This document shows, piece by piece, positions 36,047 through 44,491 of a stretch of DNA of 64,000 nucleotides. Within the stretch, counting starts at the first letter, position 1. The number at the start of each line of letters is the position of its first letter. The notes beneath the pieces were generated by a model that worked only from the letters and a program-made list of their open reading frames with translations, ran no database searches and had not been told where the DNA came from. The translations under genes and the position numbers were made by a program. The stretch comes from Prochlorococcus_E sp000760215 (GTDB lineage: Bacteria > Cyanobacteriota > Cyanobacteriia > PCC-6307 > Cyanobiaceae). The stretch lies in assembly GCF_047303175.1 (NCBI RefSeq), contig NZ_CP138945.1; one strand, 5' to 3'.

Positions 36047-36418
36047 TTAGTTCCTCCAATATGTTGTTTCTTTGTCTTCAGCCCGAGATAGTTTCCAAAC
36101 ATTTCTACTGATTCTTTGAGCTAAAAGGCCACCGCGCTCTGTTTTAGATGAGCCAGGCTTTGCTCCTAGAAGATATTTAACCTCACTAGTGCTTAGTGGA
36201 GCACCTGTTTTTGTGGCCAAGTCTATAAGTTCGAGGCGTTGTCGAAGATTATGTAGGTCAAACTTCTCTTCATTATCTTCAACTAATCTTAATCTTGAAG
36301 TTCCTACTCGAGATATTTTTTGCATCATGCCTAGTCCTACTAATCCAAGGGCTTGTTCAGGGTTTAACTCGCTTGGTATAGCTTGAGAGTTTGTATTGGG
36401 ATTGGGTGAGGCAGACAT
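36047..36418 (-). CDS. Small hypothetical protein upstream of chlN
   Basis: Not recognised. A 123-aa soluble protein with a Pro/Asn/Ser-rich first 20 residues, then a helical region (GLVGLGMMQKISRVGTSRLRL). A basic C-terminal half reads like a compact DNA- or RNA-binding domain (STSEVKYLLGAKPGSSKTERGG). It is on the same strand as chlN and 154 nt upstream; no functional link is proven. It is divergent from csoS1D across about 100 nt. Confidence 0.65.
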   Translation of the reverse strand: MSASPNPNTNSQAIPSELNPEQALGLVGLGMMQKISRVGTSRLRLVEDNEEKFDLHNLRQRLELIDLATKTGAPLSTSEVKYLLGAKPGSSKTERGGLLAQRISRNVWKLSRAEDKETTYWRN

Positions 36419-36517
36419 CTTTTTTCATTGTATTTCTTAGAAGGTATCGGTTCGGATTTAAGCTTGCAAGACTTTGTTGTTTACTAAAACTACAACCTTT
36501 GAGGTATTATCCCTCCC

Positions 36518-37288
36518 ATGAGTGCTTTGACTGGCTTTCCAAATGATGAGCGGAGACTCTCTGGGAGTTCGCTTGTAACAGGTTCTGAGGTTGGCCCTCA
36601 GGCTGGAGCAAGCTGCGTTATTACTACTGACTCGGAAAAATCACTTGTATCTCGTCAGGCTAGTCATGTTCAACAAATTGAGTTAAGAACGTACGTATTT
36701 TTAGATTCACTTCAACCTCAGCTTGCTGCCTATATGGGTACAGTGAGCCAAGGGTTCCTTCCTATCCCTGGTGATGCTTGTCTTTGGATGGAAGTGTCTC
36801 CAGGCATGGCTGTTCATAGAGTTACTGATATCGCTCTGAAAGCGAGCAACGTTAGGCTAGGTCAAATGGTTGTAGAAAGGGCTTTTGGTTCTTTAGCTCT
36901 TTATCATCGAGATCAAAGTACTGTTCTTCATTCTGGTGATGTTGTATTAGATGCCATTGGAAGTAGCGTTGATAGACGAACTAAGCCTCAAATTAGCTGG
37001 ACTGAAGTTATTAGAGCTATTACGCCAGATCATGCTGTTTTGATTAACCGTCAAAACAGAAGAGGATCTATGATCCAATCTGGAATGAGTATGTTTATTT
37101 TAGAAACTGAGCCAGCAGGCTATGTTTTAATGGCTGCAAATGAAGCAGAGAAGGCTTCTAATATTACTGTTGTTGATGTAAAAGGAGTTGGTGCCTTTGG
37201 TAGGCTAACTCTAGCTGGCAAAGAGGGTGACGTTGAAGAGGCGGCAGCAGCTGCAATGAGATCAATTGATCAGATAAACCGTCAATAA
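36518..37288 (+). CDS. csoS1D: Carboxysome shell protein CsoS1D (tandem BMC)
   Basis: A 256-aa protein with an N-terminal extension (about 50 residues) and two fused bacterial-microcompartment domains. CsoS1D forms pseudohexameric trimers that stack and have a gated pore thought to pass larger metabolites such as RuBP (established for the Prochlorococcus MED4 protein). The LRTYVFLDSLQPQLAAYMGT stretch opens the first domain, and the second starts near TPDHAVLINRQNRRGSM. It is separated from the main operon by the opposite-strand rdgB. Confidence 0.92.
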   Translation: MSALTGFPNDERRLSGSSLVTGSEVGPQAGASCVITTDSEKSLVSRQASHVQQIELRTYVFLDSLQPQLAAYMGTVSQGFLPIPGDACLWMEVSPGMAVHRVTDIALKASNVRLGQMVVERAFGSLALYHRDQSTVLHSGDVVLDAIGSSVDRRTKPQISWTEVIRAITPDHAVLINRQNRRGSMIQSGMSMFILETEPAGYVLMAANEAEKASNITVVDVKGVGAFGRLTLAGKEGDVEEAAAAAMRSIDQINRQ

Positions 37289-37305
37289 TAAAGAGAGAAT
37301 ATTGT

Positions 37306-37893
37306 TCACTGGAGCCCGATTGTTTTAAGAAGATAAGGGGCCAATGCTCTTGCTGCTTTTCCTCTGCTTCCTAATTTTGTTAATTGTTCTTGGCTGAGCT
37401 CCCCATAAGTACAATTTGCTTCTCTTACCCAAAAGATCGATTCAAATTCGCCTTTTGGGTATGCAGGTTTTCTTAAGATCTCACCCCAACAGGTTCCTTG
37501 TGCATCATGAATGTGATTACCTTCTGGATCGCATAGAACCATTACGCTGCAAAAGCGAGCACTTCGATATGGCGTGTCTGCAAGTTCGTTTAGAAGCTTG
37601 TTGACCTTGATTTCGTTAGATTCAGCAAATCGTGCAGAGTAAATACCTGGTCCACCTTGCAAGGCATCTACTTCTAATCCAGAATCATCTGCAATTGTCC
37701 ATGAGTTAGTTAATTTTGCAGTTGCTTTTGCTTTTAATATGGCATTCTCTAAATAAGTTGACCCACTTTCTTCTACTTCAAAATTGTCTGGCTGACGTTG
37801 AACTTTCAGAGGGAGAGGCCCTAGCATGAATTCAATTTCTGCAACCTTTTTAGGGTTCCCACTAGCAATTGTAAGTAGTGGTTTGATCAACAT
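37306..37893 (-). CDS. rdgB: Non-canonical purine NTP pyrophosphatase (RdgB/HAM1)
   Basis: House-cleaning enzyme hydrolysing dITP/XTP-type nucleotides to monophosphates. The 195-aa protein has the SGNPKKVAEI substrate motif near its N-terminus, the catalytic region WTIADDSGLEVDAL with adjacent Asp residues, and the C-terminal SRGKAARAL. It reads against csoS1D (convergent, 17-nt gap) and away from the csoS1 promoter region. Confidence 0.95.
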   Translation of the reverse strand: MLIKPLLTIASGNPKKVAEIEFMLGPLPLKVQRQPDNFEVEESGSTYLENAILKAKATAKLTNSWTIADDSGLEVDALQGGPGIYSARFAESNEIKVNKLLNELADTPYRSARFCSVMVLCDPEGNHIHDAQGTCWGEILRKPAYPKGEFESIFWVREANCTYGELSQEQLTKLGSRGKAARALAPYLLKTIGLQ

Positions 37894-38234
37894 AAAGAGT
37901 TTTTAAATCTAGTTAGGTGTTGGCTTATTAAAGTACTCGATAAATAATTTGAGACAGGATGGGGTTGAACATTCCATACCTAGGCTATGCCTTGGGCACC
38001 TGCCTCTGTTAAAGAAAATAATCCTAAAAAGGAAATAACACAAATGTTTGTTTGGCGGTGCTGACGAGATATTTAACAGCCTCTTGTATCAGTCAGCGCA
38101 AGGGTGATAAGTTTATCTTATCAATGAGAGAGGATACCGTGATCGCTTTTTTAATGAATTTCCCTTGACGTACAAGTGCTTAAGAAGTCATTGTCTGTTG
38201 TGAACATTCCAAACCTTTATTTCTCGTAAGGCAT
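37894..38234 (+). promoter_or_regulatory. 341-nt leader/promoter region of the carboxysome operon
   Basis: Non-coding stretch between divergent rdgB and csoS1. It contains a perfect palindrome TGATAAG-TTTAT-CTTATCA (38105-38123) and a 16-nt direct repeat TGAACATTCCA(T/A)ACCT at 37966 and 38201. A longer-range inverted pair GCTGAC...GTCAGC lies around 38060-38097. TTGACG at 38165 could be a -35 element, but its -10 partner is weak. The csoS1 start is preceded by AAGG at 38229. The stretch probably holds the operon promoter and operator(s); exact start sites cannot be read. Confidence 0.6.
38105..38123. promoter_or_regulatory. Perfect 7-bp inverted repeat upstream of csoS1
   Basis: TGATAAG, a 5-nt spacer, and CTTATCA form a perfect inverted repeat 112 nt upstream of the csoS1 start. 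It could be a dimeric repressor/activator site or an RNA hairpin of the leader. It does not match the NtcA (GTA-N8-TAC) pattern. Confidence 0.45.
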
Positions 38235-38546
38235 ATGGCTAACGAAACTATGGGCATCGCACTCGGCATGATCGAGACTCGCGGACTTGTCCCAGCTATT
38301 GAAGCTGCTGACGCAATGACTAAGGCTGCTGAAGTGCGCCTTATAGGTCGTGAATTTGTTGGTGGCGGTTATGTAACCGTTTTAGTACGTGGCGAAACTG
38401 GTGCAGTTAATGCTGCTGTTCGTGCTGGCGCTGACGCATGTGAGCGTGTAGGTGATGGACTTGTTGCTGCTCACATTATTGCTCGTCCTCATAGAGAAGT
38501 TGAGCCTGCATTGGGCAACGGCAACTTCCTTGGTCAGAAGGACTGA
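38235..38546 (+). CDS. csoS1: Carboxysome shell hexamer protein CsoS1
   Basis: Main shell facet protein: one BMC domain, 103 aa, forming hexamers with a central pore for bicarbonate and other small solutes. The protein begins MANETMGIALGMIETRGLV and keeps the BMC core ETRGLVPAIEAADAM and the ARPHREVEP end. First gene of the cso operon; many codons end in C/G, unlike neighbouring genes, in line with high expression and the proteobacterial origin of alpha-carboxysomes. Confidence 0.98.
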   Translation: MANETMGIALGMIETRGLVPAIEAADAMTKAAEVRLIGREFVGGGYVTVLVRGETGAVNAAVRAGADACERVGDGLVAAHIIARPHREVEPALGNGNFLGQKD

Positions 38547-38602
38547 AGTCTAAAGCGCTTTATTTAAGAAAAGCGCGATTTCAAATCCCTACAACGACCT
38601 AA

Positions 38603-38608
38603 AAGGAG
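38603..38608 (+). promoter_or_regulatory. Strong Shine-Dalgarno site for cbbL
   Basis: AAGGAG, 7 nt before the cbbL ATG. Most genes in this window lack a clear Shine-Dalgarno sequence, so this strong one fits very high Rubisco translation. Confidence 0.8.
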
Positions 38609-38615
38609 TTATTTT

Positions 38616-40028
38616 ATGAGTAAGAAGTATGACGCTGGGGTTAAGGAGTACAGAGACACCTACTGGACTCCCGACTATGTCCCCCTAGATACAGACCTTT
38701 TGGCTTGCTTTAAATGCACAGGCCAAGAAGGAGTTCCAAGAGAGGAAGTAGCTGCTGCGGTAGCTGCAGAATCTTCAACAGGTACTTGGTCTACAGTGTG
38801 GTCTGAATTGCTAACTGACCTTGAATTTTATAAGGGACGTTGCTATCGCATTGAAGACGTTCCTGGAGATAAGGAATCTTTCTATGCATTTATTGCATAT
38901 CCACTAGATCTTTTTGAAGAAGGATCAATCACAAATGTGCTGACTTCATTGGTCGGTAATGTTTTTGGATTTAAAGCTTTACGCCATTTGCGTTTAGAAG
39001 ATATCCGCTTCCCAATGGCCTTCATTAAAACCTGTGGAGGGCCACCTCAAGGAATCGTTGTAGAGCGTGACCGTTTAAATAAGTATGGTCGTCCTCTACT
39101 TGGTTGCACTATTAAGCCTAAGCTTGGCTTGTCTGGCAAAAACTATGGACGTGTGGTCTATGAATGCCTTCGAGGTGGATTAGATCTTACAAAAGATGAT
39201 GAGAACATAAACTCACAGCCCTTCCAGAGATGGAGAGATCGTTTTGAGTTTGTTGCTGAAGCTGTAAAGCTTGCTCAGCAAGAGACTGGTGAAGTTAAAG
39301 GCCATTATCTTAATTGTACAGCTACTACTCCTGAAGAGATGTATGAGCGTGCAGAGTTCGCTAAAGAACTTGATATGCCTATTATCATGCATGATTACAT
39401 TACCGGTGGCTTTACTGCTAACACAGGATTAGCTAATTGGTGTCGTAAGAATGGCATGTTGCTTCATATCCATAGAGCAATGCATGCGGTAATTGACCGT
39501 CATCCAAAGCATGGAATTCACTTCCGTGTTCTAGCTAAGTGTTTACGTCTGTCAGGTGGTGATCAACTTCACACTGGAACAGTTGTAGGTAAGTTGGAAG
39601 GTGACCGTCAAACAACTCTTGGGTATATCGACAATTTACGTGAATCCTTCGTCCCAGAAGACCGTACTCGCGGTAACTTCTTCGACCAGGATTGGGGCTC
39701 TATGCCGGGCGTATTTGCTGTTGCTTCAGGTGGTATCCATGTATGGCATATGCCAGCTTTGCTTGCAATCTTTGGTGACGATTCATGTCTTCAGTTTGGT
39801 GGCGGAACTCATGGACACCCATGGGGATCAGCTGCTGGTGCAGCTGCCAACCGCGTAGCTTTAGAAGCATGTGTTAAGGCACGTAATGCAGGTAGAGAAA
39901 TCGAGAAGGAAAGTCGCGACATCCTTATGGAAGCTGCGAAGCATAGTCCTGAGTTAGCTATTGCACTTGAGACCTGGAAGGAGATCAAGTTCGAGTTTGA
40001 CACTGTAGATAAGCTCGACGTTCAGTAA
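38616..40028 (+). CDS. cbbL: Ribulose bisphosphate carboxylase large subunit, form IA
   Basis: Catalytic subunit of Rubisco, packed inside alpha-carboxysomes. 470 aa, with catalytic Lys167 (TIKPKLGLSGK) and the carbamylated Lys193 with Mg ligands Asp195/Glu196 (GGLDLTKDDENINS). His in HIHRAMHAVIDRH and loop 6 GKLEGDR are also present. The N-terminus MSKKYDAGVKEYRDTYW is form IA, the type found in proteobacteria and alpha-cyanobacteria. It follows csoS1 by 69 nt and precedes a hairpin and cbbS. Confidence 0.99.
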   Translation: MSKKYDAGVKEYRDTYWTPDYVPLDTDLLACFKCTGQEGVPREEVAAAVAAESSTGTWSTVWSELLTDLEFYKGRCYRIEDVPGDKESFYAFIAYPLDLFEEGSITNVLTSLVGNVFGFKALRHLRLEDIRFPMAFIKTCGGPPQGIVVERDRLNKYGRPLLGCTIKPKLGLSGKNYGRVVYECLRGGLDLTKDDENINSQPFQRWRDRFEFVAEAVKLAQQETGEVKGHYLNCTATTPEEMYERAEFAKELDMPIIMHDYITGGFTANTGLANWCRKNGMLLHIHRAMHAVIDRHPKHGIHFRVLAKCLRLSGGDQLHTGTVVGKLEGDRQTTLGYIDNLRESFVPEDRTRGNFFDQDWGSMPGVFAVASGGIHVWHMPALLAIFGDDSCLQFGGGTHGHPWGSAAGAAANRVALEACVKARNAGREIEKESRDILMEAAKHSPELAIALETWKEIKFEFDTVDKLDVQ

Positions 40029-40040
40029 AAGCAAAATCAT

Positions 40041-40061
40041 GAGGAGGCTTTATGTCTCCTC
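40041..40061 (+). other. Hairpin between cbbL and cbbS
   Basis: GAGGAG, a 9-nt loop, and CTCCTC form a 6-bp stem 12 nt after the cbbL stop. No T-run follows, so it is not a standard terminator. It may protect the 3' end of the cbbL message or act as a processing site (inference). Confidence 0.5.
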
Positions 40062-40132
40062 TGACTTTCCTTCCCAAATAAGTTCCGAATAACTTTATCG
40101 GAATACTTTTCTATCCTTTTTAAAAGTTCACC

Positions 40133-40474
40133 ATGCCTTTTCAGAGCACAGTTGGTGACTATCAAACAGTCGCCACCCTGGAGACATTCGGCTTCTTGCC
40201 TCCAATGTCACAGGACGAAATTTACGACCAAATTGCTTACATCATTGCTCAGGGTTGGAGCCCTGTGATTGAGCATGTTCACCCCAGTGGTTCCATGCAG
40301 ACTTATTGGTCTTATTGGAAGTTACCTTTCTTTGGTGAAAAAGATTTGAATGTCGTTGTTAGCGAGTTAGAAGCTTGCCACCGTGCATATCCAGATCACC
40401 ATGTTCGAATGGTTGGCTATGACGCTTATACCCAAAGTCAGGGTACAGCTTTTGTAGTTTTCGAAGGTCGCTAA
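40133..40474 (+). CDS. cbbS: Ribulose bisphosphate carboxylase small subunit, form IA
   Basis: A 113-aa small subunit of Rubisco. It begins MPFQSTVGDYQTVATLETF and carries the conserved Tyr-rich core MQTYWSYWKLPFFGEKDLN and the C-terminal AFVVFEGR. It assembles with CbbL into L8S8 and contacts CsoS2. Followed by an unusually structured intergenic region before csoS2. Confidence 0.98.
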   Translation: MPFQSTVGDYQTVATLETFGFLPPMSQDEIYDQIAYIIAQGWSPVIEHVHPSGSMQTYWSYWKLPFFGEKDLNVVVSELEACHRAYPDHHVRMVGYDAYTQSQGTAFVVFEGR

Positions 40475-40480
40475 TAGCGA

Positions 40481-40548
40481 CGAGGTTTATAGCCTCGATA
40501 ATTATTTCGAGGCTATTTAGTTCCCTTAGAGAAGATTCTGAATCTTCT
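40481..40548 (+). promoter_or_regulatory. Tandem hairpins between cbbS and csoS2
   Basis: Starting 7 nt after the cbbS stop are three elements. A perfect 10-bp stem ATAGCCTCGA / TCGAGGCTAT with an 8-nt loop occupies 40489-40516. An AGAAGATTC-T-GAATCTTCT palindrome (40530-40548) follows. An upstream CGAGG (40481-40485) could pair with the same CCTCG (40493-40497) that forms the first stem, giving two mutually exclusive folds. No T-tract follows, so partial termination, transcript processing or stabilisation are the options. This could set the higher Rubisco over CsoS2 output. Confidence 0.6.
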
Positions 40549-40577
40549 TCAAACAGTAAAGTTCCTATCCGGTAGAA

Positions 40578-42947
40578 ATGGCAAAACAAACCAGTCGAGA
40601 ACTAGTCCTTGAACGCCGTAAAGCGCTAAGTCAAGGTGGAAAGAATGCCCTAGCAGGGAATGATTCTCTTAATAATAGAGTTCGTTCGGCTGTAGATTCC
40701 CGTGCTACCAGGACAGGTGCAACTTCTGTACAGAATGAGAATGAGATTGAGATATCAACCTCTACCCCTTCAAGTGCCTATACCAATTTGAATACATCGA
40801 CGTCAAATTCATCTATTAGTAGACACATGAAACGTGTAAGCCAACCAAGTAGAGAGCTTGTGTTAGCACGTCGCGAAGCACTTTCTCGCCGAGGTAAGTC
40901 AGCTGATACAAGTAAAGATAGAACTAGAGCAGATTCAAGTGCGAAATCTGTTTCAACAGTTTCAAACCCAACGGTCTTGACTAAGTATTGTTGTGATGAA
41001 TGTAAAGAGAATGAACTTAATCCTTCTTCTGAATCCAAAAGCTCTTTGTCATTGGAATCTAGATCTAAGGAATTATCTGTGAGTAATAATGCACGTCGTT
41101 CTACTACAAAACGTAGGCCTATTCAAAACTCTAGTAGAGCTCTAGTCTTAGCACGCCGTGAGGCTCAGTCTAAGCATGGCAAGACAGCTGGAAAACAACC
41201 AACATCTGCAGCTTCAGTTGCCAGGCAAGGTGACCCTGATCTTACAAGCAGAGAGTTGTCTCAGAGAGTTCGTGAGCTAAGGAGTAAAATAGGTGCTACT
41301 GGCTCTAAACGGTCTGGGAGCTGTAGACCTTGTGGGCCAAACAAAAATGGATCTAAGCAATTAGCAGCAGATGCACATTGGAAAGTTGGAATAAGTGAGA
41401 CTATTTCAGGTCAGGTTGTTACAGGGACTCAAGCTAATAGATCTTCTAAAACAACTGGGAATGAGGCAAGTACTTGTCGATCTGTGACAGGTACACAGTA
41501 TATGGGTACAGATGACTTTAATACCTTTTGTGATACAACACCATCTCCAAGCCAACCATCAAAGGTAGCTGTTACTAACACTTCGCATGGGAATATGGTT
41601 ACGGGCAATGAGGTTGGTAGATCTGAAAAAGTTACTGGTAATGAGCCTGGAACTTGCAAGGCCCTAACAGGAACAGAATATATTTCAGCTAATCAATCTA
41701 ATCAATATTGTGGAGGATCAAACCCTTCTCCTAGGAAGGTTGGTCATAGCCTCACTCAAGATGGTAGGAAAGTAAGTGGTGTGATGGTTGGCCGTTCTTC
41801 TAGTGTTACAGGGAATGAGGCAGGCTATCAAAAAGGGCTTACAGGTGATCAGTATCTTGGTTCGGATCCTTTGCCAGAAGGAAGACCTGCTGAAAAGGTT
41901 AGTTCTTTTAATACTTTGCGTGGATCAGGTGTAACGGGAACAAATGTCTCGCGTGCAGACTCCGTCACTGGTAATGAAGCTGGTACTTGTAAACGTGTAA
42001 CGGGAGATGAGTATGTAGGTCAAGAGCAATATCAATCGTTTTGTGGGGGTAAGCCTCAAGCAGAAGCAGCAAAAGTTGGCTTAAGCCTTACTAATAAATC
42101 ACAAATTGTTAGTGGGACCCAAACTGGTCGTTCTAAAATTGTCACGGGAGATGAACCTGGAACATGTAAGGCAGTTACAGGCACTCCATATGCAGGCCTT
42201 GAGCAAGCAAGTCAATTATGTGAAGTTGACTCAGTTAAAGAAATCCAACTTCGTACACCTAAAAGATTGGGAACTCCAGCAGCTCCTTTGACTGGACTAC
42301 AGCCTGGTATAGGAGGAGTTATGACTGGGGCTGAAAGAGGAGCTTGTGAGCCTTTGACAGGGACCCCATATGTTGGTGCAGATCAATTGAGTCAAGCTTG
42401 TGGAACATCATCTCAAATTGTTAGTGGTCAGAAGGATGAAGTCTCTGTAGCTGGACCAGGATCACAATTTACTGTTCAATCTCCAGCAAGATCGGCTCAG
42501 AAGAATAGAGAAAATTTATCAGCTGTTACTGGAACCAGCTATGAGAACGGATCAAGAATCACAGGCCCTTTTGATATGGCACCCGATAAAATTACAGGTA
42601 CTGAACAATTTCGTTTTGGATTAAAGCCCACTCAACACCCTTCAGCAAATGAACCTCTTGTACCTGAAGAAGGCGCTAGGCCTCTCTCAAGGATTACAGG
42701 GGAAGGCCAATCTTCTGGGCTTAATATCACAGGAGATGATTGGGCTAGAGGAGAGAGCGTTACAGGGACAGAAGGTACATCTTCTGTGAGACGTAACCCT
42801 TCCCGTACAGGAGGAATGAGTGCCATGCCGGCTTTCGATCCAAAAAGGAACGAAGAACTTAAAAAGCCAGAGCTTTTGATAACAGGCTCCAGTGGTAATA
42901 CTGGACAGGGCCAATTGGTTACTTTTTCAGGCGGAGCAAGAGGTTAA
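40578..42947 (+). CDS. csoS2: Carboxysome assembly scaffold protein CsoS2
   Basis: Intrinsically disordered scaffold linking Rubisco to the shell, 789 aa. Four N-terminal repeats bind Rubisco: SRELVLERRKALS near residue 5, SRELVLARREALS near 92, SRALVLARREAQS near 186 and SRELSQRVRELRS near 224. Six middle repeats follow, beginning near residues 279, 340, 398, 451, 510 and 569, each built on VTG/TG motifs with paired cysteines. The third middle repeat lacks both cysteines. The C-terminal region (about 620-789) carries further ITG/VTG motifs that bind the shell. The N-terminal repeat pattern matches the family; no internal frameshift site was identified. Confidence 0.97.
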   Translation: MAKQTSRELVLERRKALSQGGKNALAGNDSLNNRVRSAVDSRATRTGATSVQNENEIEISTSTPSSAYTNLNTSTSNSSISRHMKRVSQPSRELVLARREALSRRGKSADTSKDRTRADSSAKSVSTVSNPTVLTKYCCDECKENELNPSSESKSSLSLESRSKELSVSNNARRSTTKRRPIQNSSRALVLARREAQSKHGKTAGKQPTSAASVARQGDPDLTSRELSQRVRELRSKIGATGSKRSGSCRPCGPNKNGSKQLAADAHWKVGISETISGQVVTGTQANRSSKTTGNEASTCRSVTGTQYMGTDDFNTFCDTTPSPSQPSKVAVTNTSHGNMVTGNEVGRSEKVTGNEPGTCKALTGTEYISANQSNQYCGGSNPSPRKVGHSLTQDGRKVSGVMVGRSSSVTGNEAGYQKGLTGDQYLGSDPLPEGRPAEKVSSFNTLRGSGVTGTNVSRADSVTGNEAGTCKRVTGDEYVGQEQYQSFCGGKPQAEAAKVGLSLTNKSQIVSGTQTGRSKIVTGDEPGTCKAVTGTPYAGLEQASQLCEVDSVKEIQLRTPKRLGTPAAPLTGLQPGIGGVMTGAERGACEPLTGTPYVGADQLSQACGTSSQIVSGQKDEVSVAGPGSQFTVQSPARSAQKNRENLSAVTGTSYENGSRITGPFDMAPDKITGTEQFRFGLKPTQHPSANEPLVPEEGARPLSRITGEGQSSGLNITGDDWARGESVTGTEGTSSVRRNPSRTGGMSAMPAFDPKRNEELKKPELLITGSSGNTGQGQLVTFSGGARG

Positions 42948-42954
42948 GTGACCA

Positions 42955-44490
42955 ATGGCCTATAAGAAGCTGGCCAGAAATAAAGATCGTATCTTAGGGC
43001 CAACGGCACCTAGGAAGAGTTATCTTTCTGCTCAATCATCACAGTCATTTGCTCAAGTAAGAGGTGCTTCTCCTTTATTAAATGAATCACACCCATTGAC
43101 TGATTTGTCTTCTAACAAGAAACTTCAACAATATGAAGAAGAGGTAAAAGGTAAGTTCGATCAGATTGTCCCATTGCTTAAAAAGATATCAACTATTCAG
43201 CACGAGGATAATTTTATAGACAGTGCCCAAAAATTAGCCAAATCTCAATTAGGATTTGAACTCCCCGAGGAAATATTAGAAAAAGCTTGGGTTCGCCCTT
43301 TAGACATGAGAGCTTTGTTTGCAACATGTGTTTTTCAAGCTCATCAATTATCAAGCAATCAGTTTTTTAATTCTGATCCATTAGGTGGTTCGGAGGGCAG
43401 CCATGATGCAAACCTTTTTGAGTCTTTCCTTTCTAAATGTGGGTTTCACTTGTTGGATGTAACACCTTGTGCAGACGGTCGCTTGGCGCATTCAATTTCA
43501 TATGCGCTTCGGATACCTTTTAGCGCAGTAAGAAGAAGATCGCATGCAGGAGCTTTGTTTGATGTTGAAAATACTGTAAATCGTTGGGTAAAAACAGAAC
43601 ACAGACGTTATAGGGAGAGTTTGCCTAATTCTCCTCATGAGCCAACTAGGTATTTAAAAGTAGTTGTCTACCATTTTAGTTCTATAAATCCTTCTACCCA
43701 AGGTTGTGCTGCTCATGGTAGTGATGATTCTCTTGCGGCTTCTGAAGGGCTGCAGAGATTGTTGGATTTTAAGAAATCAGTTGAGAATAGTTTTTGTTGC
43801 GGGGCCTCTGTAGAGCTTTTGCTGATAGGTCTTGATACTGATACAGATGCAATTCGTGTACATGTCCCTAATTCTGAGGGCCAAATTCTTCTTGACGAAT
43901 GGGTTTCTGCAATAGATATTTATGAGGAAACAAAACTATTATCTCGTGAGGAAGCAATAAGAAAGATTAATGAAAAAGTTAACTCAAGCGTGCCTGGAAA
44001 TATAGAAAAAGGAATGGTTGATTTTGTTGTGAAATTAATAGTAAATAATCTTTCACAGATTGATTATGTAAGGCAACTTCATAATGGCCCATACCCTGAT
44101 GAAGGTCATGCAGAGAGGTTTATTGGTGTAGGTATTGGATTCAAGGAAGTTCACCTAAGAAATCTTACTTATTTCGCACATCTTGATACTGTTGAGGAAG
44201 GGGCTCCTGATCTGGATGTAGGGATTAAAATCTTTAAAGGCTTAAATGTTTCTCGAGATTTACCTATACCAGTTGTCATTAGATTTGATTACTCAGGCCA
44301 AGTGCCTGGAGCAAGAGAAAGAGCAATCTTAGATTGTAAGAGAGTTGATAGTGCTATCTCTTTTCGCTATCGAAAATTAGTAGATGATGGTCTTTTGCAT
44401 ACATGTCTTACTATTAGAGATCGAAATACAAAATCCCCTGCAGAAGTTGTAGGGTCTTCTCTCGATCCTGTCCTTCAGGAGGAACATTGA
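42955..44490 (+). CDS. csoSCA: Carboxysomal carbonic anhydrase CsoSCA (CsoS3)
   Basis: Converts bicarbonate to CO2 inside the carboxysome. This 511-aa protein belongs to the beta-class-related epsilon carbonic anhydrases. Zinc ligands expected from the Halothiobacillus structure are all present: Cys172 and the Asp174/Arg176 dyad in TPCADGRLAHS, His240 in VVVYHFSS, and Cys251 in TQGCAAHGSDD. The first 55 residues are disordered-like and probably the Rubisco/shell-binding tail. It is 7 nt after csoS2 and 1 nt before csoS4A. Confidence 0.97.
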   Translation: MAYKKLARNKDRILGPTAPRKSYLSAQSSQSFAQVRGASPLLNESHPLTDLSSNKKLQQYEEEVKGKFDQIVPLLKKISTIQHEDNFIDSAQKLAKSQLGFELPEEILEKAWVRPLDMRALFATCVFQAHQLSSNQFFNSDPLGGSEGSHDANLFESFLSKCGFHLLDVTPCADGRLAHSISYALRIPFSAVRRRSHAGALFDVENTVNRWVKTEHRRYRESLPNSPHEPTRYLKVVVYHFSSINPSTQGCAAHGSDDSLAASEGLQRLLDFKKSVENSFCCGASVELLLIGLDTDTDAIRVHVPNSEGQILLDEWVSAIDIYEETKLLSREEAIRKINEKVNSSVPGNIEKGMVDFVVKLIVNNLSQIDYVRQLHNGPYPDEGHAERFIGVGIGFKEVHLRNLTYFAHLDTVEEGAPDLDVGIKIFKGLNVSRDLPIPVVIRFDYSGQVPGARERAILDCKRVDSAISFRYRKLVDDGLLHTCLTIRDRNTKSPAEVVGSSLDPVLQEEH

Positions 44491-44491
44491 C

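Noticed and set aside
35896..36111. 71-codon plus-strand frame between chlN and the hypothetical gene
   Set aside because: It overlaps the 3' end of the minus-strand gene at 36047 and reads as a low-information hydrophobic peptide with no start signal; probably the complement of the chlN leader.
40578..42947. Tandem repeats in csoS2 as a DNA repeat or mobile element
   Set aside because: The repetition is at the protein level (N- and M-repeats of the CsoS2 scaffold) with diverged codons, not a DNA repeat array or CRISPR.
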